A stretch of 64,000 nt of DNA from Coriaria nepalensis (taxonomy: Eukaryota; Streptophyta; Magnoliopsida; Cucurbitales; Coriariaceae). Positions 45,691 through 59,900 of this stretch are shown here, piece after piece. The stretch lies in the NCBI GenBank assembly GCA_027186245.1, contig CP114500.1, forward strand, positions 7,822,001 through 7,886,000. Reading direction: 5' to 3'. Each line of letters begins with the position of its first letter. Position 1 is the first letter of the stretch. The notes beneath the pieces were generated by a model, which was not told the origin of the DNA, ran no database searches, and saw only the letters and a list, made by a program, of their open reading frames with translations. A program made the position numbers and the translations under genes.

Positions 45691-46850
45691 TTGAGGAATG
45701 TGCCCGAAAGGTGTTCGCTGTGATGCCTGAAAGAAACATGGCGTCATGGAACTCCATGATTACTGGTTATTGCCATTATGGAATGGTGACCGAAGCTCGT
45801 GAGCTTTTCGATTCTCTGAAGTAGCAAAACCTTTGTTTTCCAGAATGCCTATAAGAAACTCTGTTTCCTGGGCAGCCATGAATGCAGGGCTTGTAGAAAA
45901 CGGACAAAATAGAAGAAGAGTTATGGTTATTTTCTGAGCTTCACATGACAAAAACTGCTTTAACCCATTCATATTTCACTAGTGTTCTTTCTTTCTGTCT
46001 GTGCAAATATGGGTTGGGCTGAGGCAGGTAAGCAAATACACTCACTCACTATTAAAACAAGGTCACAGTTTAACTCCTTTGTTGGGAATGGGTTGATCTC
46101 TATGTATTCAAAATGAAAAAGGGTTGAAGATGTTTTTCGGGTTTTTAGTAAGATGAAACTTAAAGACACTGTTTCTTGGAACTCTCTTATTTCTGCATTT
46201 GCTGATATTGACATGTTGGAAAATGCTCGAAGAATTTTGGACCAAATGCCGGAAAGGGTTGTGATCTCTTGGAATACTGTTATATCGGGTTATGAGAAAT
46301 CTGGAGAAGGAAGTATTGCCTTTGAGTTGTTCCTTAACATGTTATACAATGGATGGAAACCGAATCAGTTGACATTTACTACTCTTCTTCTCATTGCTCG
46401 TGCTTCACATAACAATGCTCCTAGACTTGGCCCTCAAATCCATACCATGATTGAAAAAATTGGATTCAGTTCTTGTCTGATTGTTGCTAATGCTCGAATG
46501 ACTGTATTTCTAGTGTGGTTGTAGTCTAGAGGGGCTTGGCATTTTCGAATTGATGTTTGTCAGGGATATAGTCACATGGAATGTAGTGTTAGATGGCTGT
46601 GTACAAAATGGACAGTTTGAAGAAGCCATTATGGTTTTCGAACGAATGGAAGGTTCCGGAGTTTTGCCTGACAACATAAGTTTTCTAGCAATTCTACGAG
46701 CTTGGAGCCATGCGGGATTCGTAGATAAAGGATGGGACTATTTCAATTCCATGCAGCAAGATTATGGGATTACCCCTTCCGCAGATCATCATAAGAAGTT
46801 CTCTCAAGAATCAATCGGTATAACTTACTCGTGTTACTTCTGCTGAGGCA
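45691..46850 (+). pseudogene. PLS-type pentatricopeptide repeat gene remnant
   Basis: PPR proteins act in organelle RNA editing, splicing or stability. Repeats are readable in several frames: MPERNMASWNSMITGYCHYG (about 45724), NSVSWAAMNAGLVENGQN, KDTVSWNSLISAFADIDMLE (about 46160), RVVISWNTVISGYEKSG and RDIVTWNVVLDGCVQNGQFE (about 46555). At least three frameshifts and stops (for example near 45821 and 46524) break it. No E or DYW C-terminal domain was found. Its start abuts the end of homology to RLP gene 1. Confidence 0.88.
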
Positions 46851-46927
46851 AACTTTATACAGAATCCAGCTCAATCAAATCCCCCGTCAACTATTAAAAG
46901 GCTTCCATTGCAGCCTCTAATCATTCC

Positions 46928-47425
46928 TTAAAACACTTTTTTTAGCCCATGACTAGTCGATAGAATCGCCAAGAACCCATGAGGAATACGATTATTCCGA
47001 TTTGTTGTTGAAGCTATATAGACATTTCCAACCGTTCTGACAATCCCAACTACTGCTGCCAAAACAAGCATCAACCAAGACAAGTACCTTTCTGTACAAC
47101 TCAAAAGCTCTTGACCTTCCCTAGTACTTATCTTCAATGCCGAAAAAATAAACCCCAGATAAACAGCAGTGGTCGCCCCAGTAAATTTAAAGGCGGTTCA
47201 GATATTCGGAATCATAGTAGACCCGAAATAAATAAGCCCCAAAAGAACACCCGTCAAGATCAAACACTTCTTCCTACTTTCCGAAAGTGTATGAGATTCC
47301 TTAAATAACAAGGAATCCACTGTTTGACTTAATGAGAAATGCACAACCGGAAAAACAAGAACCAGATGAAGGATGTAACCAACCCGGACAACATAGTTCA
47401 AAGGCCCGGACAACTAAACCTTACT
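46928..47425 (-). pseudogene. AVT6-type vacuolar amino acid transporter fragment
   Basis: The C-terminal third of a transmembrane amino acid transporter is readable: LNYVVRVGYILHLVLVFPVV, FSLSQTVDSLLF, LIYFGSTMIPNI, then a TGA in place of the expected Trp (about 47205), FKFTGATTAVYLGFIF and LLSCTERYLSWLMLVLAAVV. The N-terminal two thirds are absent. It is a truncated pseudogene, similar from memory to AVT6E (At1g80510). Confidence 0.85.
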
Positions 47426-48603
47426 TATATCAAGCCCATTAAAAACTCATCCTACCAACTAATTATACATACTACACAAATCTTAAGGTTTATGTTAAAC
47501 ATCCTCAACAGGAAATGGAGGAGGTAAGGAGGCCCACATTACAAAGGCCCGCAAATGACTATGAAGGAAAAGACATGATGATGAATGAAGAGGACGAGAA
47601 GTCCAGGCCCAACTGAATCCACACAATCGACGATTCTACCAAAGAAGAAGAAAAGGACAGCTCAACTTGAGGTAGCTCCAATTTATTTCTTTTTCTTTTT
47701 TCAATAATAAATCATTTTCAAGGGAAAAAAAAAAGTTGAAAATTTGATTAGCCGAATAAGGGAAAGAGGACTTCGGCCAATAATAATAATAAAAATAATA
47801 AGAAGGGGAAAGAGACAAACTCGTCACCAAACAGACCACGTTGGACACGTGGCTTTCTCTAGCTTAATTAATTATAGACTCTCAAACATGAATCATTCAG
47901 TTTTTTTAGGAATGTCTTTGTGGGCCCACGTGAAAAGCCCACTTACTCATCAACATCCATGACCCATCCACTCCAGCAGCAGCCTTAAAAGCCCGGCGTC
48001 ACGAAAAAGGCGCGTCTAAACTGGCGCGTAAAGCTGGTGTTTGCTTTTTTATTTTCTTTTCAATTTTTTATCCAAAAGAAAACGATTAAACGGGACGAAG
48101 GTTTGGTTTTCTCTTTCAATGGGGGGGGTATTGTTGGGTGGGGTCACATCAGAATTACTGCCTTAACAGGCTCACCTCAACATGTGGGTTCCACTCCACC
48201 CGAAATGACACATTTTATCGTGATAAAACGATATTTTGATTATTCAACCGTCTATATCAATAAACTTTTTTCACTGTTTCTAAGCTTTATGACCTTTTAA
48301 CTAACTCGTGAAACATCCAACCAAACGAGAACTTAGTTGTTAGATAGTTTTGATATCAGAAGAGAAAATGGTCAATTTCAGAGTTTCATAGAATCTAACG
48401 AGGAAGGAAGGTCGATATATACATCATTTTCAAGTGAAATGCTTTACGAGTAGTAGATTGTCTTTAGATGATATCTTCTTAATTGAGAGATCTCATGCAC
48501 CGCTCATTGAAAATACTTAAGAGAGATCAAGTAATGAAAGGAGAAAGAGAATAAATAGAAAAGGTGGTAAGTTTAGATGAGGATTGATGAGAGGTGGTAG
48601 GAG

Positions 48604-48620
48604 CCCCCCCCCCCCCCCCC
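48604..48620. repeat. C17 homopolymer
   Basis: Seventeen consecutive C residues in AT-rich intergenic DNA. Confidence 0.95.
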
Positions 48621-49301
48621 ATCTCTCTTTCAGGGTATATTGGGTGGGGTTACATCAGAGATTTAGTCCATTTACCGCGATATCTATAGGAGAATTTGGG
48701 TCCTTCTCGTAAGAGATTCTTAAATTTCAAACATGATTTGATATGTTGTTTATCAGAATCTCCTTCAATCTCTCACATTATTGACAATTGCGCCTAAAAG
48801 AGTTGAGTAATTAATTAAGGTTCTTTGTCTGAAAGCGAAGTAGGACGTGAGTGAGTGCCAAAAATTTCCATTTTTTTATTTTTTTATTTTTTTGTTTTTA
48901 TTTAATTGCAAAAGCCTCTGCACCAACCGACGTGGAAAAACTCTCCCCCTCTCTCTCTATCTTTTTCTCTCTCTAAAGTCATTAATGCGTGAACATGTGA
49001 TGAGGATGTGCTGCGGGCATGGGTAACCGGGTAGACCCGCATATATCTCATAGTACGGATTTTCATGACACGCGAATATCGTCCACATGGATGAAATGTA
49101 TGAAAGTGGTCCCCACCTTGAAAGATAAACAAACTGGAGTTTGTGTTTCTTTGTTTATTTTTCAACCCATTTATAAATTTTCTGCGGGTCAGCATAATAT
49201 ATATATATACAAACCAATAGATGATAAATGAACAGTTATTTCGTACGCTCTTTTTTTCTTGAAAAGTCTAACCCAACACTCCAATAATTGGACCAAAACC
49301 A

Positions 49302-49369
<68 letters not shown>
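49302..49369. repeat. (AAT)n microsatellite
   Basis: About 22 uninterrupted trinucleotide units; a likely polymorphic SSR. Confidence 0.95.
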
Positions 49370-50444
49370 GAAAGATAAATTAAGTAGGACCAATGGTATT
49401 GTCGGTGCCATTATCTTATCCATGGAGATAGGTAACTTTAAGAAATTTCCACCCCTCTAAATTATAAGGCTCCTCATGTCTCTACTCTCACCTAACATTG
49501 CTATGATTATTATCATTAGAAGAAAGGAATCTAAAATGTCTCATTCCGATCAACCCACGTGGACTAATAATTATTACAACCCATACAAGAAAATACTTAG
49601 GAACATATTTTATTTAATTAATTAGTTTTTTTTTTTTTATTATTAAGATCGAGATATTTTTTAAATATAATCATTCATTTTCCCATTAAAAAAAATTAAT
49701 TAAGATATTATATACTTATGGAGATAATTAAACATACTTATTGGAGATTTTTTCGAGTGCTTCTAAATAAATCTTTTTAAGATTTAAAATAATATTTTTC
49801 TATTTAAAATCTCACGTCACTTAAATATAAATATATATTAATATTTAAATCTTTAAAAAAACCTATTTTTACACTATTATTATATACTATTATTTCACTT
49901 TATTTAAATTTAATCACTCCTATTATTTTTAATTCTCAAATTATTATATTATAAATTTTGTCTTGTGAATTTGTTTCCCATCTTGTTCTCCTCTATCTCG
50001 ATGCCTTACTTACTTAGGAAGTCATAATCACGATAAAAAGAAAGAGATTGAAATTTAGAAGGAGAGTAAGATTCAATTTATCGCGATATCAAAAGCTATC
50101 ATAATATTTCGTCTTGATTGGATGACTCATATTTTCATCCTTAATTAATAAATAAAAAATAAAAACTGGTGATGTTGGAGAAAGTGACACATCACTAATT
50201 AATATCCACTTTAGTGGACGGTCCACGAAGGTTCTTTCCTAGTTCCTATTTTATACTCTTCATTTTTAGGACCAAACGATAAACATGTATTACTAATTTA
50301 ATATTATTATTTTCTACTTATATTTGCATGCATTTATTACACTGCTCCGGACAAGTGGAGTAAATATTTAATTTAGGTCAGACTAATATTAAATATTAAA
50401 ATAAATACAAATTTTAATTTTAATTTTGGAATAGATAAAAATTT

Positions 50445-50458
<14 letters not shown>

Positions 50459-50492
<34 letters not shown>
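50459..50492. repeat. (TA)n microsatellite
   Basis: About 16 TA units directly after a poly-A run. Confidence 0.92.
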
Positions 50493-50497
<5 letters not shown>

Positions 50498-51669
50498 TAT
50501 ATTTATGTAAAGAAGTGGGCGGCACTGAGAAACATGACAACATCCTTCACAATGCTCTTGTTGAGCACCACCGACCGACAGAGAAATAAATAAATAAATA
50601 AATAAATTAATTAATTAAATAAAAGTAGGGTTATAGCTAGCGAAAATGACATTATTTTATATGTAATAATAGAAAGAAAATGACATTTTGAATTGAAAAT
50701 CCCACACAAATCTCTATCTTCCTTTGGAGTTTGTTTTATCTCAAAGCAACCCCTAATTTCAATAAATAAACATCCTTTTAATTCATCAATCATAGATGTT
50801 GCTTTACGAGTGAATTAAAACATATTCATACACGAGACAAATATTCGTAATATCATTACAATTTTTTTTTTTTTTTTTTTTTACTAAATGACAACATCTT
50901 ACAAAGAGATAAGCTATCGCTTTCAACATGAGTTTGTTTCCTTACAAAAGCTATTTCAATATCGATAAATTAAAGTAGACTTTAGACTATGATATCCATA
51001 TCAAAATATCTTATCGAGTAATATTATATTTATAGAATAAAGATTACATAAACATCAACCGTACCCTATACATGTATGTGTAATAAGCAATATAACCTCG
51101 ACATGTTACTAACTTTATACGACCTCATATTATTATTGGTCCATAATTTGACTTCAATGATAATAAAAATTAAAATATCTATTTTCCAAAATTAATAATT
51201 AAAAAGAAATTACATTATGGTGTGTGTCACACTAATATATATATATATAAGATAAAGTTCTAATTACTTCGTTTACACTTTATTGTCTTTAACCATCGTA
51301 CCTGCCAGCTTGCCAACTTTAATACATGTCAAGGCGTCATTCCCTTTCTAGATCCTTCTTTAATAAACATCTAAATTAAAAGTTGAATAGAAGCACGTAA
51401 AAGTATAAATTAATATATTATAAATCAATTATTATAAATCATAATTCTTAATATTTAATTTTTATAAATAATATAATATAAATATAAATATCACTTATAA
51501 CATGACATAATATAACTATATTTTTATAGCAAAAGTAGAATCTCTATATAAGGATTTTCCTATTTTGAAGAGTAAAAAGAGGGAAGTAGAGGACGCATGA
51601 AGAACATCGTACACATGAAAAACAAGACCGTTCAACGTGTGGTTTTGGTTTGATTATGACTTCTGTCGA

Positions 51670-51672
51670 GGA

Positions 51673-51711
<39 letters not shown>
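51670..51711. repeat. (AAAT)n microsatellite
   Basis: About ten tetranucleotide units. A shorter array of the same motif is at about 50583-50618. Confidence 0.92.
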
Positions 51712-53280
51712 GAAGAGCCGTGTGGTTTTGATTTTGAAAGAGTGGATCGGACGGTGGAGATGAGAAGAGGCCCCACCAATCAGGAGTCTGAGACTTTGAC
51801 AACCCCCAAGCACAGAAGGACTTGACAGATCCAAGAACTGTGAGACATCGAGACACAGTAACTAAGCTGGCGCTTCCACCTTGACATCATCTCCTCTCCT
51901 CTCCTCGAGACTCTAGACTTGGAAATTGAACTCAACTGTGGGTCCCACAATTCAAAAAGTAAGTAGCGATTTCCTCTACTCGATCATCACGCCCAAATAG
52001 AGCGCGTGAGAACTTCCAATTTATTTTCTTCTCTCTTATTAAAAAAATAAAAAATAAAAATAAAACATATTGTTAGGATGTATGAAAGTTACTTGCATTA
52101 AAATTCGATTCATTTTTATATTACCAAATTGACCGTTAGTTGGCAGCATATTTTAAATCAACCCCCCATTCATTTACTTAGACCAATCAGATTGCATGTG
52201 ACATAAAAAGCATATAATATTGAATTCGAAAAACAAAATTTCAACTCTAAGAGTACGAAGTTTGTACTAAAACTTTGTTTAGGCCATTAAATCCAAAAGG
52301 GTGTTCTAAATTTTATATGTTTTAATTCTTATTTTTATTTTTTCTTTAATTATATGTTCGAAGAATAATTAAAAGTAATTTTAGTCTCACCTGACAAATT
52401 AAAATAAATAATAAATATAAATAAATTTATATTTATATATTAAAAGTGATAATTTTAAACCTTTATTAACTTAAAATAATATTCCAAATGAAACCTTACT
52501 ATTTATGGCATATACTTTGCTGGGGACCCTACTTCTATTAGAATGTATACAATCCCCCCCACTCATTTTTATAACTTTAGGCCTATCACAATTCAAACAC
52601 TTTCCATTTTCCCAACAACCAATTTATCCCGATAAATCGAATTTACCTTTTTCTAGACGTTTTATTCGTATGTTTTTTCGTTTCTCACACAGCAATCATC
52701 AACTTTAACACTGTATCACGTGATATATAATAAGAATCACTTTCTCCTGAGGGGACGAATGGCACAAACCGTAATATTTAACTATTTGTGGGGGCTAAAT
52801 TTATTATGGGCCCGTCCGAGAAAGGCTGTCGTTTCCCTGCGGGATCTGACAGAAGTAAGAAATGCTTTTACAAATATTTCTAACCTGCTTTCGTTCGAAT
52901 CTCCACTTCCCTCTAGTCTTCTGTCAAGAACCGTCTGATTGACGACGTAATGTTATCAACGGTCTGTTTATTAAATCCGACGGTGGGGGAAAATCTAGAC
53001 TATCGTGTGTTTATCCCTATTGGATTAGTACTCCTTCTCTGCTTTTAATCTGAGCTGAAGGAACAGCTGTCAGCTGCAGATTCCTCGCCGATGAGCTCGA
53101 TAAAGTTTAGTCGGCCAAGCAAGACCGTGATATATCCACGAACTTATTGATAAGTTACTCTGCATATCAATTACAATGGGAGTTACTAAATCTCTACTTT
53201 AATAAGTAGACATGCTGATCACTCTCCTTCCTTATCTGTCTGTCGCCTCCTTGCTATAAAATTCACCATTTCTGCAATTT

Positions 53281-53900
53281 TTCTTCTGGAGAGAGAAGGT
53301 TGGAAGAGCGGAGGGGACGAGACTCATTTCTAAGAAAGAGAAAGTTCAGAGAGAGAAAGCTTTGAAGAAGAGTAAGAAAGATCTTTTCTGAAACTTCGCT
53401 CTTCTGGATTTGTATTCTGATTCTTTTCGGTGCTCGTTTTAGGTTTCAAGGTAAACATCCTCGCTCTCTCTCTCTCGCTAGTTGCGAATCTATTACTTCA
53501 AGCTTTTTCTGCGTCTGTAATATTTTTTTTCTCTCGCTTGACCTTCTTTTCATTCTGCATCTTCGATTCTTCATAGGGTCTAAGGCTGCTTTATTTAGCA
53601 TAATCGATCTTCCTTTAAAAAAAAAAAAAAAAAACCCTAAATCCTAATTCTATTTCACCTATCTTTACTGATTGAAGCTCCACATCTCTTTGATTTCGAA
53701 ATACTTATGTATAACAGTGAGCATAATTTGTTTCCTTGAAAATAACTGTAGGTATGGCATCTAATCTCGTGAGAGATTGACTTTGATTATTATCAGTTTT
53801 TAAGCTGGCCTGTTATTCAAATATGTGAATTTTTTTTAGCAGATCTATCGCTATTCTGGGTGATATCTGTGCTTTTGGATCGAATACAAAGCCGTTTTCA
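53281..53900 (+). promoter_or_regulatory. TOPLESS-gene leader with a 5' UTR intron
   Basis: A TATA-like CTATAAAATT lies at about 53253-53262. The AG-rich leader (GAGAGAGAAGG and on) ends at TTTCAAG-GTAAAC near 53452, and TTTTTTTTAGCAG near 53843 is the matching acceptor, so a leader intron of about 390 bp is inferred. It contains AAACCCTAA (a telo-box) at about 53632-53640 after a long A tract. Confidence 0.6.
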
Positions 53901-56900
53901 ATGTCGTCCCTCAGCAGGGAGCTGGTATTCTTGATTTTACAGTTTCTTGATGAGGAGAAGTTCAAGGAGACTGTTCACAAGTGGGTTTTTACCAATTTTT
54001 TGGTTTAATTTCGATAAATCCAGTTTTTTTTTTCCAAGTAGGAGCTAATTTTCTACATTTCACTCCAATAGGCTGGAACAGGAATCGGGGTTTTTCTTCA
54101 ATATGAAGTATTTTGAAGATGAGGTCCACAATGGGAACTGGGATGATGTCGAGAAGTACCTATCCGGTTTTACAAAAGTTGATGATAATCGTTATTCCAT
54201 GAAAATATTTTTCGAGATTAGAAAGCAGAAGTATCTTGAAGCATTGGACAAGTAAGTCTATACGTGTGTGTTAACTTATTCTCCAGCTACATGTTTTTTC
54301 TTGGCTTTTTGTTTATGCTTCAGTATGGGCAAACTCTTGAAGTGTTAAATCATATCAGGCATGATCTCTCCAAAGCAGTTGATATACTTGTGAAGGATTT
54401 GAAAGTTTTTGCCACATTTAATGAAGAACTTTTCAAGGAGATCACCCAGCTATTGACATTGGAGAACTTTAGGTATGCGATTGGTCCTATGTAAATTCCT
54501 TCTGCATGACACTTGTACCAAGTGTTCTCAAAATGTGTCTCTTGCACTTTAGGGAGAATGAACAGCTATCCAAATATGGAGATACAAAATCTGCACGAGC
54601 AATTATGTTGATTGAGCTCAAAAAGCTGATCGAAGCAAATCCATTATTCCGTGATAAATTGCAATTCCCCAACCTTAAAAATTCGAGATTGCGGACTCTA
54701 ATTAACCAAAGGTGAAATTTTTCAAGTTTTTTTTTTTAATATTCATGACAGAACAAAGTGGACTGTTTGAGTTTTCTGGATTTCTCAATAATGCGCATGT
54801 TTGGCTGATGGAATCTCTGCTAAACAGTATATGAATGTGTTGAATACTTGCATTGTTGTCCCCTTCGCATTTAAGGCTCGTTTAGGGCTCTCTGGTTAAA
54901 GCAGAAAGAGGGTACTAACTACTAAGTTGAATTTGTATGACTGCAGCTTAAATTGGCAGCATCAACTCTGTAAAAATCCCAGACCTAATCCAGATATTAA
55001 AACCCTTTTCGTGGACCACTCATGTGGACAACCCAATGGTGCACGGGCTCCTTCTCCTGCAAACAATCCTCTTCTTGGATCCTTAAGCAAACCTGGAGTG
55101 TTTCCTCCATTGGGTGCACATGGGGTGGGCTATCATCTATATTTCACGTCCTTATCCACTACTCATTATCTAACACTAACTAAATTTCTAAATGTTATTC
55201 ATGATGATGTTGGGTTTTATGTAATCAGCCTTTTCAACCTACACCAGCACAAGTTCCAATGCCCCTTGCCGGTTGGATGTCTAATCCCTCTGCTGTTACA
55301 CATCCTGCTGTGTCCAGTGGAGGAGCAATAGGTCTTGGTGCGCCCTCTATCCCAGGTGAGGAATTATTTTTCTTAGCTCTGGCACCTTTTAATTCCCTTA
55401 TTGGCTGTGAGTTGTTTCTTAACTACCAAAGAATTTTCATTGCTTCTTCAGGTGCTCTGAAGCATCCCAGGAACCCTGCAACTAACCCTTCTGTAGACTA
55501 CCCATCTGGGGATTCTGACCTTGTTTCTAAGAGACCTAGACCTATGGGAATGTCTGATGAGGTAAATTTTCGTTTGGTTGTCATTGTACTCATGCTTTAC
55601 CTCTCGTTGTCATCATCTACTATTGTCCTCTTACATGCTTTTTTTTTTTAATATATATATCTTTGCTATTTTATGAAGATAAATCTACCAGTTAATGTGT
55701 TACCGGTATCATTCCCTGGACATGGTCACGGTCAAGCTTATAATGCACCAGATGATTTGCCCAAAACTGTAGCAAGAAACTTGAATCAAGGGTCATCTCC
55801 TATGAGCATGGATTTTCATCCTGTCCAACAGACTCTACTACTGGGTAACTCGTCGATCTCTAGTTTTCATTTTCATATGAAACAATTCAGCTACTACTTT
55901 CTGTGATAATTTTTGTGCTATTTTTCTTCCAAAAGGTTCTGGGAAAATTTAATGACTAAGTGTGTTATGTTTCAGTTGGTACCAATCTTGGTGACATTGG
56001 GTTGTGGGAGGTCGGATCTAGAGAGCGGCTTGTTTTGAAGAATTTCAAAGTTTGGGATCTCAGTGCATGTTCAATGCCTCTGCAGGTGGGTCCTTCCTGC
56101 TCTTTCCTAATAGCTTCATGATATCACCTCTGATACTTTACAATCCAAATAATGGAAATCTAAACATATATGGCGGAATGAATACAGGCAGCTCTAGTTA
56201 AAGACCCTGGCGTATCTGTCAACCGTGTTATTTGGAGTACTGATGGCACCTTATTTGGTAAGATTTTCTTAAAAAATTTACAGTGGTCATGATCTTAAGG
56301 TAGCCGACATTATCATCTTAATTGAGATGAGAATACATTTTTTATGCTCTTCACATTTTTTTAACAGGTGTTGCATTCTCTAGGCACATTGTTCAGATCT
56401 ATTCTTATCACGGGAATGATGATGTTAGGCAACACTTGGAGGTATAGATATTGTTAATAAAGTCCGAAAGCATCTTTTCTACTTTTTTTACTTAAGCATC
56501 TATAGTGACTTAGCTTCAAAATTCTAGATCGATGCTCATGCTGGTGGAGTAAATGATCTAGCATTCTCCCACCCCGGCAAGCAACTTTGCGTGATAACCT
56601 GTGGTGATGACAAGACAATCAAGGTTGGCTTCGTTATTACATGTTTGATCATTTAAGCCTCAGGAAATGCTTCTGCTTCTTGCTGAACTTACTTTTGAAT
56701 TGTTAGGTCTGGGATGCTGCTACTGGTGCAAGGCAATATACGTTTGAGGGTCATGAAGCGCCTGTGTATTCTGTCTGCCCACACTATAAGGAAAATATTC
56801 AGGTGCCATCTCTAAGAATAACTCCTTCAAAGAGTTTCAGTTGCAGTTCTAACTAAGTTGATTGCTCTATGAGTAATATTTCCTTTCTCCACCAATTTTC

Positions 56901-59900
56901 ATCGTCTTCTTTCTACCTCTGATTTTATAGAGCTTTTCTTTTTTCTCTTCAGTTCATATTTTCAACTGCTTTGGATGGAAAGATAAAAGCATGGTTATAT
57001 GATAATATGGGTTCCAGAGTTGATTATGATGCTCCTGGTAGATGGTGCACAACCATGGCTTACAGTGCTGATGGAACAAGGTTAAATATTACTCCTTTTA
57101 TTGGTGTATGGTGATAGATCTTCTTTTACCTTTTTCTTGGTGCATGGTCTAACTATTCTTTCTTTCTTTCCCTCTTTAATGGGTTGATAATGGATTTGCA
57201 GACTCTTTTCATGTGGGACAAGTAAAGAAGGGGACTCATATATTGTTGAGTGGAATGAAAGTGAAGGAGCTGTTAAGAGGACGTATCAAGGGTTCCGCAA
57301 ACGTTCTCTGGGTGTTGTGCAATTTGATACGACTAAAAATCGATTTTTAGCTGCTGGAGATGACTTCTCCCTTAAATTTTGGGACATGGACAATGTTCAG
57401 CTTTTGACAACTGTTGATGCAGATGGAGGCCTCCCTGTATGTATATGTTTGCCATCAATTGGGAATGAGGGAGGGGGGGGGGGGGGGGGGTGTTTTTGGG
57501 GGACTAATAATATTCGCTAATTTTTTTGCTTTCTTAATTCTTAGGCGAGTCCGAGAATCCGATTCAACAAGGATGGTACTCTTTTGGCTGTTTCTGCAAA
57601 TGAGAACGGGATTAAAATATTGGCGAATTCTGATGGTATGAGGTTGTTGCGCACTTTTGAGAATCTTTCTTATGAGGCATCAAGAACGTCTGAAGCGATG
57701 ACAAAGGTAGCTTTATCAGATGATCAGTCGTTGCGTAGTTTCACTCTACTTTGTTATAAGATCTTATCTATATATCATTATGCTTTGCAGCCTGCCATAA
57801 ATCCCATTTCAGCTGCTGCGGCTGCAGCTGTTACTAGTGCTGGACTTGCTGATAGAGGCACCTCTATGGTTACAGTTGCTGGAATGGTCTGTCATTGTTT
57901 TCAATTACAGAATCTTGTTATATACATTACATTTTTTGTTTCAATTTTTAACCTACCGCTATAATCTTGGTAGAATGGAGATGCTCGGAATCTGGGGGAT
58001 GTGAAGCCTAGGATTCCTGAAGATTCCAATGACAAATCAAAGATTTGGAAGCTTACTGAACTCAATGAACCTTCTCAATGTCGTTCCTTGAGGCTTCCTG
58101 AGAATCTTAGAGTGACTAAGGTCTGCCATTTCATAACTGCATCCTTTTTCTTTTCTCTGTCTGAAGACTTGTTGCATCTTCATTCACTAATGATGTTCCT
58201 TAACTGGATTTGTTGTTGTATTGGATACCTAGTTTTATTTGGTCATTTCCACATAAATGTTGACACTTGACTGGATTATTAATGTTAACAACTGGCATTG
58301 TACCTGTTCTGCAAAACTTGCTGGTTATTACAGATATCAAGATTAATCTACACAAATTCTGGCAATGCTATCTTGGCACTTGCATCGAATGCTGTTCATT
58401 TGCTGTGGAAATGGCAGCGAGGCGACCGTAATTCTACTGGAAAAGTAAGATAGAGAAGCAGTTACTTCTTCATCACCTTTCTTTTTCACTATACAAGTTC
58501 CGATGTATTGTTAAATTCGCATTTTTTTCTTCCCTCAGGCAACTGCAAGTGTTTCACCTCAACTATGGCAGCCAACAAGTGGCATCCTAATGACTAATGA
58601 TGTGGCTGACACAAATCCGGAAGAAGCCGTGTCCTGTTTTGCTTTATCCAAGAATGATTCCTATGTGATGTCAGCATCCGGTGGGAAGATATCCCTTTTC
58701 AATATGATGACGTTTAAGGTTAACTCCTCAATTTGGTCTAGTTTGATGTTTTTGTTTTTCCCCCATCTAAAGTTAATTTCAATATTCTTTCTGGGAAATG
58801 CAGACGATGACAACTTTCATGCCACCACCGCCTGCTGCCACATTCCTTGCGTTCCACCCTCAAGATAACAATATAATCGCCATTGGCATGGATGATTCCA
58901 CCATTCAGATATATAATGTTCGTGTAGATGAGGTATATATATCATTTCAGAGCTATCGATTCGCCCTGTGTTGCAAGTGACGATTTCTTTTTTATATATA
59001 TCATTTGTGTTTTGTCAATGCAGGTTAAGAGTAAACTCAAAGGTCACTCAAAAAGGATTACTGGCCTGGCCTTTTCTCATGTACTCAATGTACTTGTCTC
59101 TTCGGGGGCAGATGCACAGGTAATAACCTTATATCCCCACAAGTTTTTATTATATTGCAAGTTACTGATTTACACAAACTTTTGTCTAAATTTTGCTGGA
59201 ATTGGGTTTGCGAGTTAAAAAAGGTTGCGCTCTTTTCTCCAGCTTTGCATATGGAGCTCTGATGGATGGGAGAAGCAGAAAACCAGATTCTTACAACTTC
59301 CACTTGGAAGACAACCATCATCCCAATCAGACACACGTGTACAGTTTCATCAGGACCAAACGCACTTTCTGGTTGTACATGAGACTCAGCTTGCAATTTA
59401 CGAAACAACCAAATTAGAATGTGTAAAGCAGGTATGAATTCACTGTTAGCTTTGCCTTTTCTTTTCCATTTTTTTTTCCTGCCCTTGTCATAACTTTTGT
59501 ATGTGATTTCTTTTATATATAGTGGGTCCAACGTGAATCAGCTGCTCCAATTTCTCATGCTACGTTCTCGTGCGATAGTCAACTGATATATGCAAGCTTC
59601 TTAGATGCGACCGTTTGTGTATTCACTGCTTCTAATCTCAGATTACGCTGTCGTATAAACCCTTCTGCTTATTTTCTTTCTAGTGTCAGGTACTTGATTA
59701 TTTTGTATTTACTGATTCTATCCTTCTTATCATTTGAAACTTTGTGCTAGTCCAACCTAACTACTATGTTTCTATGCGCCTTCAGCTCTAATGTGCAGCC
59801 ACTTGTGATTGCGGCCCACCCACAAGAACCGAACCAATTTGCCTTAGGGCTATCAGATGGAGGGGTCCATGTCTTTGAGCCCTTAGAATCAGAAGGGAAA

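Larger units (their letters stand above)
47426..53280. other. Long gene-poor intergenic region
   Basis: Almost 6 kb without a supported gene. It holds A/T-rich DNA, several microsatellites listed separately, a G8 run at 48121-48128, a poly-T run near 50863-50881 and short open frames that look random. A CT-rich stretch at 51890-51905 and GC-richer DNA at 52745-52935 have no recognised coding content. Confidence 0.45.

Noticed and set aside
49302..49369. AAT array considered as a CRISPR-like or satellite array
   Set aside because: A simple microsatellite with no spacers; not meaningful in a plant genome.
51544..51856. Hydrophobic minus-strand frames containing repeated LFIY
   Set aside because: Produced by translation of the AAAT microsatellite.
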